From Paramacrobiotus metropolitanus (lineage: Eukaryota > Tardigrada > Eutardigrada > Parachela > Macrobiotidae): 64,000 bases of DNA. A program made the translations under genes and the position numbers. Below, piece by piece: positions 26,268 through 37,805 of the stretch; within the stretch, counting starts at the first letter, position 1, and the number at the start of each line of letters is the position of its first letter. The DNA lies in the NCBI RefSeq assembly GCF_019649055.1, contig NW_026570340.1:124001-188000 (forward strand), read 5' to 3'. A model generated the notes under the pieces. It was not told the DNA's origin and did no database searches. It saw only the letters and a program-made list of their open reading frames with translations.

Positions 26268-27109
26268 CTGTAGGTCTCTGAATTTCAGTACGTACATGTA
26301 ATATCGTACTTTCGTTTTTAATTTTTCCGCATACTTACTATGTGGAATTTTGACACAGAGTGATCTGTGTCAATCTGTGTTTAGTTTACGACGGATTTGT
26401 TCATAAAATGACAGCGGAATAAAATTAAGTATATATCTATTATTACATATCTGAATAAAGTGTTCCAAAAACATATCTGCTGTTTACAATTCACCTATTA
26501 TTATTATTATTATTATTACACCAAGAGCAGACAACCCGCTTAGCAGGACTTCAACGTCTGGTCGCTAAAAAAGACTTCAACAATGAATAACTTCAAAACA
26601 GATCTACAGTTCGGAGAGCAAATTTGAAAAAACCGATACCATCAACACTAAGTATCTGCATGTTGACTTTCTTAATGCGCTCAAAGATGTCCTTCAGCCG
26701 CATTCAACTTTCAGTGTAAACAGTTGTCGGTGAGTATCACTCCCGCTCGGTGCAATGATGTGGTTATCAACCACCACTAGTTATCCTTAGAGTGGTGGGA
26801 GAAGATTGAAAAAGATTATCGCTTATGCATATTCGGTAGCTGCGTATGGATAATTGGATATACAGTAAGAATACTGGAGCTGTCAACGTGCCATTTTGAT
26901 TTTTGCAGATTTCCTGCGGGTTCCTCGCATTTGTTGTTGATGTAATCTGCACGATCTTCGTATTTGTTTTTTTTTTTTAATCGCTAACACATTGATCGAT
27001 GACATCGATCTGTATATTAACCTTGTATATCTGTATATTATTATTATCTGTACATTAAACTTGTGATTTCGGTGCAGAGTGTGCTGCTCAACAGTGAAAG
27101 CCTCACGAA

Positions 27110-30100
27110 CGGCTAAATACAGTAACGATCGACAGCCTGATCATTGTGAACAGGGAAGTGCGTGTTGACGTCGTGAATTTGGTTTCTTGATTGTATTCTC
27201 ACCCTGTCCGCGATGGCCCAGCGCAAGCGCGAGTTCGATTCGGTGCGGGAGATGTGGGAGGCCAAAGCGTGCTCGCCGGGCGCGGTGCTGCCGTCGCCCA
27301 GTCCCAGCAAGCGCTTCGCCAAACTATCCCATCCAGAAGCAGAAACAGACCAGGAGCCCGCACTGCTGCCCGTGTCCGCGGTGGCCTCCTACACGTCGCG
27401 CTTCCACTTCACACCGCAGCGGGGATTGTGGCAGACGCCTGCCGCAGCGACCAGTGTCGCCCGCGTCCAGCCACGACGGGAGGACGGCGCCAGTCGCCAA
27501 CGCAATCCATACAGGTCAGTTGAACGTGACGCACTACTGACTCACAGCTAACAGGGTAGTCGGATATTCAGCACAGTAATCAGGATCTGTGTATCATTCT
27601 GTGCTTCTTTCAATCGCAGGGAAACATAACCACTATGAAAAATAATTGAATATTATTACTTATTCGTTAGATAAAATATATATAATACTAAAATTTGAAG
27701 AATGATTATTAATAGTTAACAAGAGTGTCATTAATAAGAATGAGATCGTTATTGTGATTGTTAATGATTATTATATAATATTATGTATATTATAGATTGA
27801 AGTGGAGTCGGCCGTGGAGGTGGAGGCGCGCGAGGGGAAGAGCCCGGCCCCCCAGCGCAGCCAGCAGTCGACGCCACGGACACCGAGCTCGCCGCTGAAG
27901 GGCAGTCCGCCAGTGGCGGCGGCCGCCGGAAGTGCTCGATGGAGTGCGTCTCGTGCTGCGGAGGAAGAAACCTCCAGTGGAGCGGACGCGGAGACTGCAG
28001 CGGAAGAAGAGTTGGTGGCTGACGTCCTCCCGTCACCGGAAACGACGGACGACGAGTCGACCGGCGCGGACGAAGATCAGCCGTCGCTGCCGGTCCCACT
28101 GCCCGCCACTCACCCTGTCCAGCATCACGACGTGCTGGTAAAATAAAAAAATACCATACAATCAGTGCATTAATTATTGATACATTAAAACAAGTGATAC
28201 GAATAAAATAATAACATATAATACTAATGAGTGAATAATGTAAGTGAATAATATGGTACAAGTGCTAATTGAATTACGGCCGGAAATGACTTTGACTGTC
28301 TACCGCTCCCATATCTGTCTGTTTGTCGTGAAGACTGACACTGCGGCTGGCGCATCGGCGTCGTCACCCGGGATGAGTGAGCGCGGAATCGATCTGCATG
28401 TGCTGGACGAGGAGGCAGTGCGAGTGCGCGGTGTGCTGGTTGGCGAGCAGTCACGCGTCTCCAACAACAGCTTGCCGCCCTCATCCGCCGACGCTGATCA
28501 GCCGGTACGTTTCGTAGTCCCTTCATTTATCTGTAGTTGTGCAAGAATATTGTACAGCTATACTTACGGTAATAGTACTTTACCAGTTTAATACCGGTAC
28601 GTGTGTCGAGGCTTGAAACCTTCCGTATTAATTTTCTCGTGCTTTTAATCAAATCAGTCGAGAATTTTAAAGGGATTTGCAATGAAGATCTTGACTTTTA
28701 ACAAATTTTATTATTTCTATAGTTTTAAATGGGCAAATTGACCAAATTCAATGCCGATCGATTGAAAATAAAGTAATATAGAACAACTGCTGCAAATAAC
28801 GATAACATTAACAGCCAGTCCGTAATTCATAACAATTTACCATTTCCTTGTTTACTTTTGCAACGAAAGCTGGGAAATAAATAATTAAACAAATGTATTT
28901 TAAATGCAGTTTTTATTAAATATTTCAGATGGAAAGTAGAAGTTAGAAGTGGTTGAATGGAATTCCTAACGTGCATGTTATAGTATAGAGTGCATGCGTG
29001 TAGTGGTGTGTTGAATGGCGGTGTGATTGCGTTGTAAACGTTGTTATTCAACGCTGCCTGCACACGGTAGTGCTGCGCTCAGCGCTCTTGCCCGCGACAA
29101 CAAAGGGATGCCGGTATGCGTAGTGTTGTGATGAGCTTGGCTTTCTGCCGACACTGACACCTTCCTAATGCGCTACATCTGAATGCGCTGGCATCAGTGC
29201 ATTCCGCGCCTATGGTAGCGGCACTCTTCGACAGCCGTTTGGCCATACGTTCATCTTGCTTGACTATCACTGTGCTTTTCTCCCTAACATTAGGCCAGCA
29301 TCCCCACTGTTCCCGCTTTCGCGCCGTCCCCCATCCGCTCCCGCTCGCCGGACATTCCCCCGCTGGACCTCAGCCAGGCGCTGGACGATCCCCATCCCGT
29401 CGGGAATGTGAAGGACGTCGCGGAGAGCAGTCCGTTGCTCATGGGGTTGCGCCAACACATCACCGTACGTCCGATCTGTTCATTAGCGGCGCTGGTCAGC
29501 GTTTGACGCTGTTTTTACACAGGATCTGGAAGCGGAGGCCGAGTACCAGGAGACGGTGGCGGACCAGATCCGCCGCACCATCAGCGCCGCGCAGAAGGGC
29601 TCCGCGCAGACCTCCACCGACCGCTCCATCATCAGTGCGCGCGTCGAGGCCGAACGCACGCTCCTCGTCGCCGGTCAGTCTTCAGCGCTAATTTTTCCTC
29701 TTATTCTTAGAATATTTTCATAATAATTTTTGGACTATGTCGTAATTGTTTTTTTGACGTTTATGGAGTTTTCTTTCTTTAAAATAAAGACGATCGCTGT
29801 GATCATTTATTGAGTACTTTTTCGAGAAACTCATTTGCTTTCTTAAATCTCTGCATGTTTTAAATTTTTGAATTCAGGACGACGTTTGAAATAATTGCTG
29901 GAATATTCTGGACATTTTTGTTCATTTTATAATGAAAATATTTTCAATTGGGTGTCGTTGTTAGCGCGCAAACGGAAAGGCTGTCTGGCGCAGGCGCGTC
30001 GCATCCAGCGCGCCATCGAGCAGTTGCGCAGCGCCGGCGCTGATCCGTTGACCATCCAGCCGCTGCAGGATCCCAGCTACAGCGCCGCGCTGACCTTCCG

Positions 30101-31551
30101 CGGCTTCCAGCTGGACGTCAGCAGTGATTTTCTGGCCGATCTCAAAGCCGACAGCAGTGCGTGCTTCCCTGCCAACAAATCTGTCCAGATGAGTGTTTTT
30201 TGTAAATAATTCTGTTTATTTATCGGTGTGCAGCTGCGGAGTACTTCGTGGTGATCGTGGTGATGCTGCTGGAGCAGGTGCACGCCACCGAGGCCCTGCC
30301 GCTCTCCGAGTTCGACGCGCGCGGCCGTTTGTTGTTAGGCAATTTCATCCAGTTCGTCGACGTGCAGTGCGGCTTCCTGCTGGAAGTGGAGGCCACGCTC
30401 ATCGTGAGTGTTACGTTGTTTTGTATTTCCCCTTGAAAAAAACTAACTAATGTTAATTTAATTAAATTAAATTGAATTAAGTATGTAAAATTTAAATTAA
30501 ATACTACGGAAATTAAAATGAATCCAAGTAAAAATTAAATTGAATTAAAATGAAGATCTACTGTATCTGCGATAAAATAAAAATTAAATTGCATCGCGAC
30601 GGAAATTAAATTAATTCATTTAGGAATTCAGTTGAATTAGAATGCAGCTTTAATTTCGTTCGAATAAAGATGGCATTTGAATTAAAATAAATCAAGTGTT
30701 GCTTGTGCAGCGCGTCGGTCGCCAGCACGCCCCCCTCCATCCGGCGGCGTCCGCTCCGTCGTCCCATTCCACGCCGACGCATGGCGGGAATTTCCTCAAG
30801 CGCGTGATGGCCGCCCTACCCAAATCGGCCACCAAACACGCCGACGCTTCCGCCGGAAGTCACAGCGCTGTCGGCTTCCGGGCGTCCGTTAATCCCGCTT
30901 CCAGCGAATTAGCTAATGTCATGAGTCTGGGCAGCGTCACTCTCAACGTGGACAACTACAACCGGAAACGACACGTCCTGTCCGAGGTAGCGTTGACCGC
31001 ATTTTGAAAATATTTATGTAATTATTCTGAAAATTATCTTTGTAGAAACAAATCGAACGAACTCGAATAATTACGGAAAACATATTGTAGGCATTACTTT
31101 TATAATTTTTTGATAGAAAAAACTAATAAACACGGATGAAATAGTTTAGAAATTATTTTCAGAATTGTTTTGATTTGAAAAACATTTAAGCGGAATGCCA
31201 AATAATCACAAAAGAAATTTTCTTGAATATTCTGTGGGTTTCTGAAGAATGTCTCAGTTAAAAAAAAATTCCGTAAAATGTTTATAATGTATGCTAACTT
31301 GTGGATGGATGGTAGGCGTTGTTGGTGAAGGAGTGCGGTGTCGTGCTGGACACGGAGGTGATGCTGGATCTGGAGATTAACGTGCCGCTGGCCGCTTTCC
31401 TGGTAAAACTGAAAGTGCGCTGCAGTAATGCGTTGACTAATGGTTAACTGATCGCTGCAGACCTTCTACTGCTTCCACGATCCCGGCTCGCAGACGGAGT
31501 GGATCCGGCGCTGGTGCGTGCTGCGCGGCTCCACGCTGCTCATGTGGCGCT
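27110..31551 (+). repeat. large inverted duplication, left arm
   Basis: About 4.4 kb that reappears in reverse orientation at 38527-42830. Exon lengths match the other arm for exons 2 and 5-9, and introns match within a few bases except intron 8 (329 vs 195 bp) and intron 5 (291 vs 324 bp). The inner edge is sharp: identity runs to TGTGGCGCT and stops at 31551. The outer edge fades near 27110. Confidence 0.9.
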
Positions 31552-31577
31552 TCTGCTTCCACCGTTACGCCGTTTAA
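27213..31577 (+). pseudogene. anillin-like AHD gene, left copy, truncated in the PH domain
   Basis: Ten exons: 27213-27514, 27796-28137, 28334-28504, 29294-29464, 29523-29673, 29965-30156, 30234-30403, 30711-30986, 31316-31402, 31461-31577. It starts MAQRKREFDSVREMWEAKAC, followed by an SPSPSKRF segment and a long Ser/Pro/Glu-rich region, as in anillin N-termini. The second half is an anillin homology domain: a basic helical hairpin (AARKRKGCLAQARRIQRAI) and beta-rich segments ending GSVTLNVDNYNRKRHVLSE. The PH domain begins (EWIRRWCVLRGSTLLMWR) but leaves the conserved sequence at the inverted-repeat edge and reads FCFHRYAV then stop at 31577. Exon 1 is 302 nt, one base short of in-frame splicing to exon 2; the other copy has an extra G in the GACGGG run there. 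So this copy is both truncated and frame-broken. Anillins are RhoA-binding scaffolds of the cytokinetic ring (family knowledge). Confidence 0.75.
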
Positions 31578-32090
31578 GTAGCCACTTAAAAATTTCCTGT
31601 TTCATAACCCTGCAATCTTATCATGTCGGTCTTTCTGCCATCTAACAGAGCGGTCTCAGATCTTTACAGCGGCTGCTTTGTGCAAAATGACAATTTAGAA
31701 TTAAAGCCGTCAGCCATCCCGTTAACCCCATGGTGTCTCACTTCTCTGCCCGTGCGAGTAGAGTAGGTAGTACTCTGTAGGTGCTACTTACTAGGTAGAA
31801 TACAGTTATGGATTACTACTGTACTTCAGTAATGTAATACGTATAGGTATAAGAGAAATGATGCGTTATAAGTTCATAATCAAGATGCTGCACAATTACC
31901 GCATTTTCACCATAACATGACCCGGAGCTGGAGTAGTAATTTATTTGGATTTCTTAAAATTCATGCAGTTGCAAGAAAAACTGTAAGTACGTATCTATAT
32001 AATGAAGATTTTACATTTGCAGCCACAGTGAAATAATTATAATGGAAATTGAACCGCCCGGTAGGAGGCGTAAATATAGTGGCGGCATTG
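31578..32090. other. start of the inverted-repeat spacer, no gene
   Basis: AT-rich DNA after the truncated anillin-like copy. I see no exon, RNA or repeat in it. Confidence 0.4.
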
Positions 32091-32944
32091 TTATGTGTTA
32101 GTGTCATTTTTGGGAAAAACCAACAGCGCCGTCGTGTGCACAATCCACTCATGCAGTCCAGGGTGCGGCCGGAACCAGCACTCCACCGCGCCGCGGTCGG
32201 CCAGCTTGACGGCCGCGAAATAGCCTATATACAGCGGCACCTGTCCGGGGCTGTCCGCTGGTCGTTCTTTGCGGTTGGACAGGATTATGGGGTCCGGCAG
32301 GGGTTGGAGGGGACGCTGGCCGGCAAGAGGGGCCCGTAGGGGGCCTCCGGGGGGCCGCGGACGATGCGGCCGTTATGGCGCACCATGAAGTGGTTGCGCA
32401 TGTTGCGCAGGATGGCCTCCGGGAGGGGCAGCCGAATCCAGCACGGCACCATGACATCGTCGCCTTCGCTGGCGGTGATGTAACTAGCGTTGGGCGCGGC
32501 GAAGACGTCGCTGCTGCGCGTAATCAGCGGCAGCAGCTGGTAGCGCTGCAAGACGCGGGGGCGGGGCGAGTAGTTGGAGGGGACGGAGGGGGTGGCGACG
32601 CAGAGGACGGCGCCGCCGACGCAGGTGCTGACGTTGAGGACGGAGAAGAAGAGGGTGCTGTTGACGCGGGTGAAGTTGTACGACTGTCCCGTGGTGTCTT
32701 GACTGGTTTCCACTGGTCGGCCGGCTTCGTAGACGGTCCGGTCCTGGTGCAGCCAAGACACGTCGCGCCAGTCGACGTCGGCCGGCACGCTGCAGTTAAA
32801 GGTCACATTCTTCCCCAGTCGCGGCCGGTACGTCACGCTGTCCGCTACGTCCGGGCTCGGGGCCAGTCGCGCCAGGGTGATGCGGTCGTCCTGTCGGTTA
32901 CTTTGCCAGGCCTCCACCAGCATGTCGTTTACTATCCGCCACAA
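32091..32944 (-). pseudogene. Ig-domain protein fragment with frame break
   Basis: An open stretch from 32944 to 32285 encodes extracellular-type sequence with several N-glycosylation sequons. It shows an Ig C2-like pattern: VTFNCSVPADVDWRDVSWLH (Cys...Trp) with partner GGAVLCVATPS, then VMVPCWIRLPLPE. The frame stops at 32285, but a second frame continues the Ig fold with DRGAVECWF and ALLVF, ending at 32091-32093. The two are joined by a one-base shift in a CCCC run near 32290. There is no signal peptide, membrane segment or clear first exon, and an in-frame TAA lies just upstream. It may be one exon of a receptor (VEGFR/PDGFR-like Ig array possible) whose remaining exons are missing because the inverted-repeat edge lies only about 540 bp away. 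Whether it is a pseudogene or a sequencing error is open. Confidence 0.5.
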
Positions 32945-33089
32945 GACATTATTGTCAGTTTAGTTATTTGCTAACTTTCATGATATGGCAGCGGCATAAC
33001 TATATGTACTCTACAAATTATTACTAGAATTTAAAGAAAATCATTACCGTAATATTATGATTGCTTTAAGAGCAGTGGTGGACTGGTAG

Positions 33090-33690
33090 TACGAGTGCAC
33101 AATAATATTGTGCAGAAGTGACGTCTTGATTTTATTCGTGATTTTACAGCCATTGCATTTAGTACAGTTGTCAAGTGACAACGTAACCGTCGTGCGGTGG
33201 CCCATGCCACAGGCTATTTTAACGTAAATCTTTGAAAATTCATGACTTTGTTCATTCCTGCATTAAATTTTTATGTATAGTCTTGAAAAATGCAGAATAA
33301 TACACAGCATTAGAGAAAATAAATGCTTCTCTGTTTCTTCTTCAGGGTAATGCGGTAGGAGCCCCTGCGGTTAACATAGCAGCCTATGACAAATCCTCCA
33401 TAGGCGGCTATGCTAGCCGTACAGGCTAACAGTGCATAACCCTGAAAGAAAAACAAAAACGAATTTATTTTGCCTAATACTGTGTGTTATTCTGCATTTT
33501 CAAGACTATATAAAATTTAATGCAGTCATGAATTTCAAAGATTTACGTTAAAACAGCCTGGCATGGCCACCGCACGCGTGGCTATGTCACTTGACAATGG
33601 AGGTCCACAAATCTTCAATGGCTGTAAATCACGAATAAAAATTAATCAAGTAAGACGCCACTTCTGCACAATATTATTGTGCACTCGTAG
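33090..33690. mobile_element. 600-bp palindromic (foldback) element
   Basis: The ends are inverted copies of GTACGAGTGCACAATAATAT, and inversion continues inward through CAGAAGTG, an ATGGCTGTAAATCACGAATA block, TTGTCAAGTGACA, and a CTTGAAAAATGCAGAATAA block near 33283. The arms together cover most of the 600 bp, with the centre near 33390. No protein is encoded. The outer 20 bp are themselves palindromic (TGCACAATAATATTGTGCA). Confidence 0.75.
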
Positions 33691-35059
33691 TACTAGTATT
33701 AATGTACTACATGTACTCGTACTCGTACTGCTCTGTTGTAAAATTCTCCTGTAGAAGTCTTAGTACAAGAAAACGTCATACTGTATTTAAATTACGCTTT
33801 CAGGAAGACGTTATAAAATAAAATAAAATCATCCTTCTAGGAGATGTAAGTCAAGTATTGTAAATTAAACCAAACCAAGTATTTCAAACCTCGTATTTCT
33901 CCACCATGCATTCGCCGTTACTGAACGATCTCGTTGCCTTCAGTTATTTCAGTACATAATCATTGAGCTGCATAATAATGACTGCATGAAATCATAAAAC
34001 GACTAGCACAAATCGTTTCTACCAGTACGGTCGAATTAAAAATTAAAGCCTTTTTAAGACTAACAACAATTATTGTAAGCTTCACTCAGACACCGACCAC
34101 GAGCTGATTTCTCCATCCCCCACGGGAATTACGGTTATTTAGTAACTCAAAGCTTGTGTAACAATTACGCTTATTTAGTGGCCCACGGAAATTACGCTCT
34201 GGACGGTAAGATTGTATGGGTAGGAAGATACGAATAGTAAATACGAGTACTGTACGTAGTGAATACTACTCACAATCCGGTCCCGCCTTTGACTTTGCAG
34301 ATGGTGGCGGACATCCCGCCGAGCAGTGCCATTGTAGCAGCAGTAGCAACACTAGTAAACACCAGCTGCACCTTGACCACACTTTAATCCTCCATTTGCG
34401 CACACACATTGTAGCTCGCTCGCAACAGAATAATATCAATGCGGAATCTGAATAGAATGCAATAATATAAACAGTAATATATATAAATATAGTTATTCAT
34501 ATGTATACAATATAAATATAAATAAATATATACAAGTAATTGTTACGAGTAACAAAAGATTGCAGGGAGATGGAGATTTGAATTGGGCACGGAAGGAAAC
34601 AGATAATTTTTTCCGCTTTTCTCGAGATACTTATGATGTGTAACACACAAATTATAATTCAACTGGCTCTAAGCAACTGCAACATCGGCAACACCACCGG
34701 TTTTTCGGGCTTTAACGCACGGTGTGTTTGATACGATGTATTTAAACCTTTTGTATAAGATATGTACTGTACACTGTACTTGTAACCCTGTACCTAAAGG
34801 AAATTTATACGGTATGCGTAGTGCGACAATGCATGCCGTGTATGAGAATCGCGAATGCACTCGTTACGCTGCAGAAATGGATCGTGCGTGCACTGGTAAC
34901 ATCTGGTGGCACTGTACAAATTTCCCTAAAGTGCAGGATTAGGGTAGATTACTTAAGTATCAGTACGTCGTACTTGCGCAATACTTACATAATTATGTAC
35001 AGCACTTAGTAATTACAATATCATCCTGTATAATATTATATTATTAAATTTATACTAGC

Positions 35060-35150
35060 GGTGGTTGCGAACCACATTATTGCACGAGCGCGAGCGCCAG
35101 TACCACTGCGAAATGGTATTGGGGTTGTGGAATTGGAAAAGCGTGACGTG
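35060..35150. repeat. interspersed repeat, copy on the opposite strand
   Basis: GGTGGTTGCGAACCACAT, then CACGAGCGCGAGCGCCAGTA, AAATGGTATTGG and GGAATTGGAAAAGCGTGACG, matching the reverse complement of the copy at 24930-25035 block by block. Confidence 0.5.
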
Positions 35151-36180
35151 TGCTCTTCGTGCACGTCAGACATATTTTATGCTCTTGAGTCTTGACGAAG
35201 GCGGTGCAAAAGATACCACAGTGATCCACCTGTGTTTATTGGACGCATACTGAATGATCGTATCATAAAATTTGCGGACATTTTTTGTCGAAATTGCGCG
35301 TGATCGCTGTGCTTGTGTTACTGTACAATAAATGCTATAGACATCGACTGTCATGAGAATCAGATCACTGTGCGCAACAATCATGTCGATGTCGGCATCT
35401 GATCAAGATGACCGCAAACTGATGAAAAAAGTGGTATTTGTTACACGAAAGGCATACACTCAATACTTACCTGTGGACAAACCACAAAGATCACGTAGTA
35501 GACTGATAGAACTGCAGATACGTATTACCAAAGTCTGTAGTACGAGTACAGAAATACAGATACATGTAATTAGTAGTGGGTCGGCGCTGATAATTAATCG
35601 CCTGAGAACTTCCTCCAATCCTTAAAATTAAGCAATTTCTAGCAGTACGTGTATATTTACTTTGCATATGAGCGTGTGTTGTGTTCGGCCAGGTTTAAAT
35701 TCCCATGCTGTGTATGAAAAACACAGCAGGTTTATGGGCTACCTGCTACCGAGACGAAACTATTGAACTATTTATATAGATATTACATACTGTACATTGG
35801 GGAATTTTGGAGAGACTCACGCACAAATGCAGAATAGCAATCGATCTATGATTATTAATTTTACGAAAGCGATGCTGACGTGAATTATAGTGTGCAAGCG
35901 TTCCTTAAAATCATTAACATTCTATTATTGAACCAATAATCGATTTTATTTTTGAACCAATATATATTTTATTATTGAACCACTTCTCTTATTCGACCAA
36001 TTATAGTATTCACGTAGCACAGACAACAATACATAATACAAGATAGCCTCCCGCCTTCGGCACGTTCGTACAGGACTTAGGAAAGATTACTTTAATACAG
36101 TACGACTAACTTTTAATTAAGTACGTCCTTACTTGATTAACTGATATTAAATGTAAATTTTACACTACAGTAACTGCTAC

Positions 36181-36413
36181 TGGGGGGCATCCATAAATTA
36201 CGTACGCAGAGAACCACGGTTTTTTCACCCCTCCCTCCCCCTTCGTAGCGGTCCGTCACGTTTGCTTGACCCCTACCCCCTGGTTCGCTCAATCGTAACA
36301 CATGAAGCTGACCACCCCTCCCCTTGGGTTCGCCGGGGCCGTCACAGCTTGTCACGTTTTTTGGACCCGTCCCTCCCTGGTTCGCTGCGTACGTAATTTA
36401 TGGATCCCCCCTA
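36181..36413. mobile_element. MITE with GGGGGG-ATCCATAAATTACGTACG ends
   Basis: About 230 bp whose two ends are inverted copies: GGGGGGCATCCATAAATTAC at left and GTAATTTATGGATCCCCCC at right, both followed inward by GTACGCAG(A/C)GAACC. The interior is polypyrimidine (CCCTCCC) with no ORF. Hairpin MITEs with a similar CATCCATAAATTACGTA end are widespread in animals; the superfamily is not assigned here. Confidence 0.8.
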
Positions 36414-37805
36414 GCTCCGTGTTAACAGTATCTGTTATTTGTTCTGCACGTAAGAATATAATACCAGTACTCTTAGAAGTCAGGGAAGTCACTGTACTTT
36501 TCATTTTCGATACTTAAGAACAATTCGAAATGTTTAATTTCTGACCACAGCCTTTTTAAAAAGATCAAACGTCAGAAGGAAAATTAGGAATTTTTCAAGA
36601 CTAAACTTGACTTAACCCGACCACGCGTTGATTTATCCATAATAACCCAGGAAAAATACGTTTTGAACGGTAAGCTTGTATGAATAAAAATAAGTAAATA
36701 AATATAGAGATAACAAGCCGAGCACGGATGGATAGTGGCTTACGACTGTCAGAGGCGTACGACTGCGCCTGGTGCGTACGGTCCACACAGGACGTACTTG
36801 CACCCATTGCTTGCCGTTATCGCCTCTCTCGCTTGTACGTACGTGTGCTGCTGCACTGCACTCACCCGCTGAAGCGGATATACGCAGCGCATACACGCTG
36901 AGCCACACTTGCTCTCGTTCCTCTCGCAGTATGACTCAGCGTTCATACGCTCGCGTTGGATAGAGTCCAGTCTGCGCATCATCACACAGCTGATGGCACA
37001 CAGCACGTGCTTGCCGCCAGTTGCTTCTTTCACGCCATCAGACGCTCAAGAACCTTCCTGGCATCAACTTGCTAGTTTAGCCATCAGTGCTTTGTTCTTG
37101 CTTTCCTGCTATTGTTCCCCCTTTATTTGTACAATAAAGCTCACTCGTGATCTCCTCGTGCTTGTCTGTTACACGACCGCGAATGATGATAAAATATCAA
37201 GGGGCCATGATAGAATTAATAAGCACCTGGAAATTTTCCATGTAGTGTATCGCCACTGACAGCATGTTTGTTTGGCAAACTGCACCATGGGATGCACCAT
37301 TAAAATTTGACCTATTAAGTAATTATGCGTATCCAGACTTTTATATTTTTATCCTTGCTACGTAGCCTACATAACAAAAAAATGCTCAAAGTATGGGAAA
37401 TCGAGAGTATCAAAGTGCTTGTATTTGTGACCATTTTCCAACTCGATTTCGTGAGACCCAGTGGTCAATCATAAGTTTTTTAGCATGGATGCCATAAGAT
37501 TATCATGGGCAGCTTTATTTATTGTTACCAGGGCTTCGTTAGTGGCTACGCTGCTTTGTTAAGCACAAGACAAACACTGAGCTTCGGCGATCGTAGACAA
37601 ACGTCGATCCATAAAGTACTCCCGGGTTGTTGAGTGCAACTCGGCCGGTAGCGTCAAAACTAAATAAACGGCCATCAACATCATCCACAGCCAGAAGTCC
37701 AGAAGCAGGACGCTAACAAACGCATTAACCACCAAAAACATTCGTCCATCCATCCTTCCTCTCCAGTTGCGGCTGCGTGGATACACCCGACCAACCACAG
37801 AGCCA

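Larger units (their letters stand above)
24568..27109. other. gene-poor, hairpin-rich region
   Basis: No coding exon is supported. The interval is populated by short palindromes and interspersed repeats listed separately (near 24930, 25496, 25694, 25825, 26014) and a (TTA)n tract at about 26492-26518. It looks like a nest of non-autonomous elements. Confidence 0.5.
32990..37805. other. remainder of the inverted-repeat spacer, gene-poor
   Basis: No coding exon is supported. It contains two palindromic elements (33090-33690 and 36181-36413), an interspersed repeat copy at 35060-35150, and AT-rich stretches. A microsatellite-like ATAT/AAATATA tract lies at about 34465-34545, and short TTGAACCAATA-type repeats at 35920-36005. 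Confidence 0.5.

Noticed and set aside
26492..26518. (TTA)n tract considered as part of a transposon tail
   Set aside because: A plain microsatellite with no retroelement sequence upstream.
27113..27322. Minus-strand open frames opposite the anillin-like exons in both arms
   Set aside because: They mirror the coding strand's GC-rich codons and differ between arms at each indel; shadows, not genes.
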